From: Candidatus Rokuibacteriota bacterium | GTDB taxonomy: Bacteria; Methylomirabilota; Methylomirabilia; Rokubacteriales; CSP1-6 | Direction: 5' to 3' | NCBI GenBank assembly: GCA_003221435.1 | Contig: QHRS01000296.1 | Location: 1-5,668, forward strand | Length of the DNA: 5,668 nucleotides | Shown here: piece after piece, positions 4,267 through 5,668 of the stretch | Layout: every line of letters starts with the position of its first letter | How positions within the stretch are numbered: the stretch's first letter is position 1 | Translations under genes and position numbers: made by a program | Notes under the pieces: generated by a model | The model's database searches: none | Seen by the model: the letters and a program-made list of their open reading frames with translations, nothing else | What the model was told of the DNA's origin: nothing

Positions 4267-5668
4267 TGTTCCGCGCCCTTTCGGGGCAGGACGACCGTGA
4301 AGCGGCTCCCCTTGCCCTCCTGCGACTCGACCAACACGCGACCGCCGTGCGCCTCCACCATCCCGCGGACGATCGCGAGGCCGAGCCCCGCGCCGCCCCG
4401 CCCTCGGTGCGCCTGGCGGAAGCGGTCGAACACGAACGGCAGCTCTTCGGGCGGGATGCCGGAGCCGGTGTCCTCGACGTGAACCTCGACCTCCGGCCCG
4501 GTGTCGATGAGCCGGACGCTCACGGTCCCTTCGGTCGGCGTGAACCGGATCCCGTTGGAGATGAGGTTCACCAGGACCTGGACGAGGCGGTCCTCGTCCC
4601 CGAACATGCCGAACGACCCCGGGCCGCAGTCGCGGGCCAGCGTGATGCCGCGCTCGTCGGCCAGCGGCCGCAGCTCCTCCACCGCGCGGGCCGAAGCCCG
4701 CTCCAGGTCGAACCACCGTCGCTCGAGCGGCAGGAGCCCGGCGCGCAGGCGCGAGAGGTCGAGCACCTGATTGACCAGGCGCAGGAGCCGGTCGGTGCTG
4801 TGCTCGACGATCAGCACGAGCCGCGCCTGCTTGGCCGTCAGCGGCCCGGGCACGCCCTCGTGCAGCAGATGCGCTGCCTCCCGCACCGACGTGAGCGGCG
4901 ACCGCAGCTCGTGCGAGATCGTCGAGTAGAACTCTTCCTTGACCGTCTCCGCCTCGTGCAGCCGCGCGGCCATGCCGTTAAACGCCCGGGCGAGGTCACC
5001 GATTTCGTCCGCGGTGTCGACCGGCACGGGGTCCCCGAAGGAGCCCTCCGCCAGCGACGCCGTCGCGCGCGAGAGCCGCCAGAGCGAGCGCGTCATGCGC
5101 AGCGCGATCACCGCGGTGCTGGCGAGCGCGACCGCGACGCCCACGAACAGCGCGGTCACGGTCGTGGTCCACGTGTGCTCCTCGAGCCGCGCCGCCTCCG
5201 CCTTCGAATGCTCGAGCGCCGCCTGCGAAGCGTCCATGAGGCGATCCAGCCCCGCCTCCGCGCGCTCGGACGCCGCCCGCGCATCGGTCTCGGAGATGTG
5301 CGCGGCCCGTTGCAGGTGGCCGCGCGCGAGCAGCTCGCGCTCCGAGGTCACCGCGGCGCGGTACTCCGCGAACGCGAACTCCACCTCTTCCAGACGGGCC
5401 CGCTCCTCGTCGCTCGTGATGAAGCGCCCGACCAAGTCCAGCTCGGCCTTGATGCGCCCCGCACGGTCGTTCCAGAGGGCCCGGTAGGTGGGATCGCGCA
5501 GGACCAGATATCGCGTCTCGAGGCGCACCAGCGTCAGGAGCGACTCGCGAAGCGACCCTTGAAGTCGCAGCGCGGGGATGGTCTGGGTGGTGATTTCCCG
5601 ATTCACGGAGACCAGCCGGTCCACGGCCCGGAGGCTCCAGGCGGCAACCCCCACGAGGACCAGGATCA
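4263..5668 (-). CDS. glrK: Membrane sensor histidine kinase, GlrK/QseE-like (N-terminus cut by window edge)
   Basis: The reading frame is open to the right edge and begins mid-helix with ILVLVGVAAWSL, so the first membrane span is only partly visible and the true start lies beyond 5668. Next come a helical periplasmic domain of about 150 residues (about 5180-5620) resembling a four-helix bundle, a second membrane span (TVTALFVGVAVALASTAVIA, about 5095-5165), a HAMP linker (ending in DEIGDLARAFNGMAARL), and HisKA with His at 4911-4913 in STISHELRSPLTSVREAA. A HATPase domain follows, with NLISNGIRF, VEDTGSGIP, FDRFRQ and GAGLGLAIV. All catalytic motifs are intact, and the stop is TGA 4265-4263. 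The segment EGVPGPLTAKQ after the H-box and the lipoprotein downstream both fit GlrK. It should autophosphorylate at the inner membrane and pass phosphate to the GlrR-like regulator, and perhaps to the REC of the protein at 2390-3868. The GGRGG-like G2 region reads HRGRGGAGLGLAIV, which is normal for this class. Confidence 0.9.
   Translation of the reverse strand, partial: ILVLVGVAAWSLRAVDRLVSVNREITTQTIPALRLQGSLRESLLTLVRLETRYLVLRDPTYRALWNDRAGRIKAELDLVGRFITSDEERARLEEVEFAFAEYRAAVTSERELLARGHLQRAAHISETDARAASERAEAGLDRLMDASQAALEHSKAEAARLEEHTWTTTVTALFVGVAVALASTAVIALRMTRSLWRLSRATASLAEGSFGDPVPVDTADEIGDLARAFNGMAARLHEAETVKEEFYSTISHELRSPLTSVREAAHLLHEGVPGPLTAKQARLVLIVEHSTDRLLRLVNQVLDLSRLRAGLLPLERRWFDLERASARAVEELRPLADERGITLARDCGPGSFGMFGDEDRLVQVLVNLISNGIRFTPTEGTVSVRLIDTGPEVEVHVEDTGSGIPPEELPFVFDRFRQAHRGRGGAGLGLAIVRGMVEAHGGRVLVESQEGKGSRFTVVLPRKGAEQ

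Overview
This GC-rich window holds one regulatory locus, with every supportable gene on the minus strand. Read in the direction of transcription, from high to low coordinate, the order is as follows. First comes a membrane sensor histidine kinase cut by the right edge (4263-5668). Then come a short lipoprotein (3865-4266), a soluble REC-GAF-histidine kinase protein (2390-3868), an NtrC-class sigma-54 response regulator (1025-2386), a broken single-domain response regulator (458-776), and the first 57 codons of a P-II nitrogen-signalling protein (1-173).

The order sensor kinase, lipoprotein, sigma-54 response regulator, P-II matches the glrK-qseG(yfhG)-glrR-glnB block (also called qseE-qseG-qseF) known from enterobacteria and other Proteobacteria. 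Two parts are not in the enterobacterial arrangement: the extra REC-GAF-kinase gene between qseG and glrR, and the degraded REC remnant between glrR and glnB. The first four genes are tightly packed (GTGA and ATGA overlaps, then a 2390/2386 junction with 3 bases between stop and start), so they look like one translationally coupled operon. The likely flow is envelope signal to GlrK-like kinase, tuned by the lipoprotein, with the cytoplasmic REC-GAF-kinase adding a second input, and GlrR-like activator driving sigma-54 promoters.

The 284 bases between the broken REC gene and glnB form a compact control region. A strong hairpin lies just after the REC stop (425-454), followed by a perfect dyad TGCCTA-N5-TAGGCA (293-309), a good -24/-12 sigma-54 promoter (203-218), and a Shine-Dalgarno that fixes the glnB start (180-186). 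The dyad lies about 110 bases upstream of the predicted start of transcription, a normal place for a sigma-54 activator site. Thus glnB probably has its own sigma-54 promoter and need not rely on read-through from the kinase operon. A second -24/-12-like element (792-807) lies in front of the broken REC gene, but its spacing makes it doubtful.

Organism: high GC, frequent GTG starts, a Proteobacteria-type lipobox and the glr-glnB synteny suggest a Gram-negative proteobacterium or a related GC-rich lineage (for example Methylomirabilota/Rokubacteria). The sequence alone does not settle this. I saw no RNA genes, insertion sequences or CRISPR arrays.
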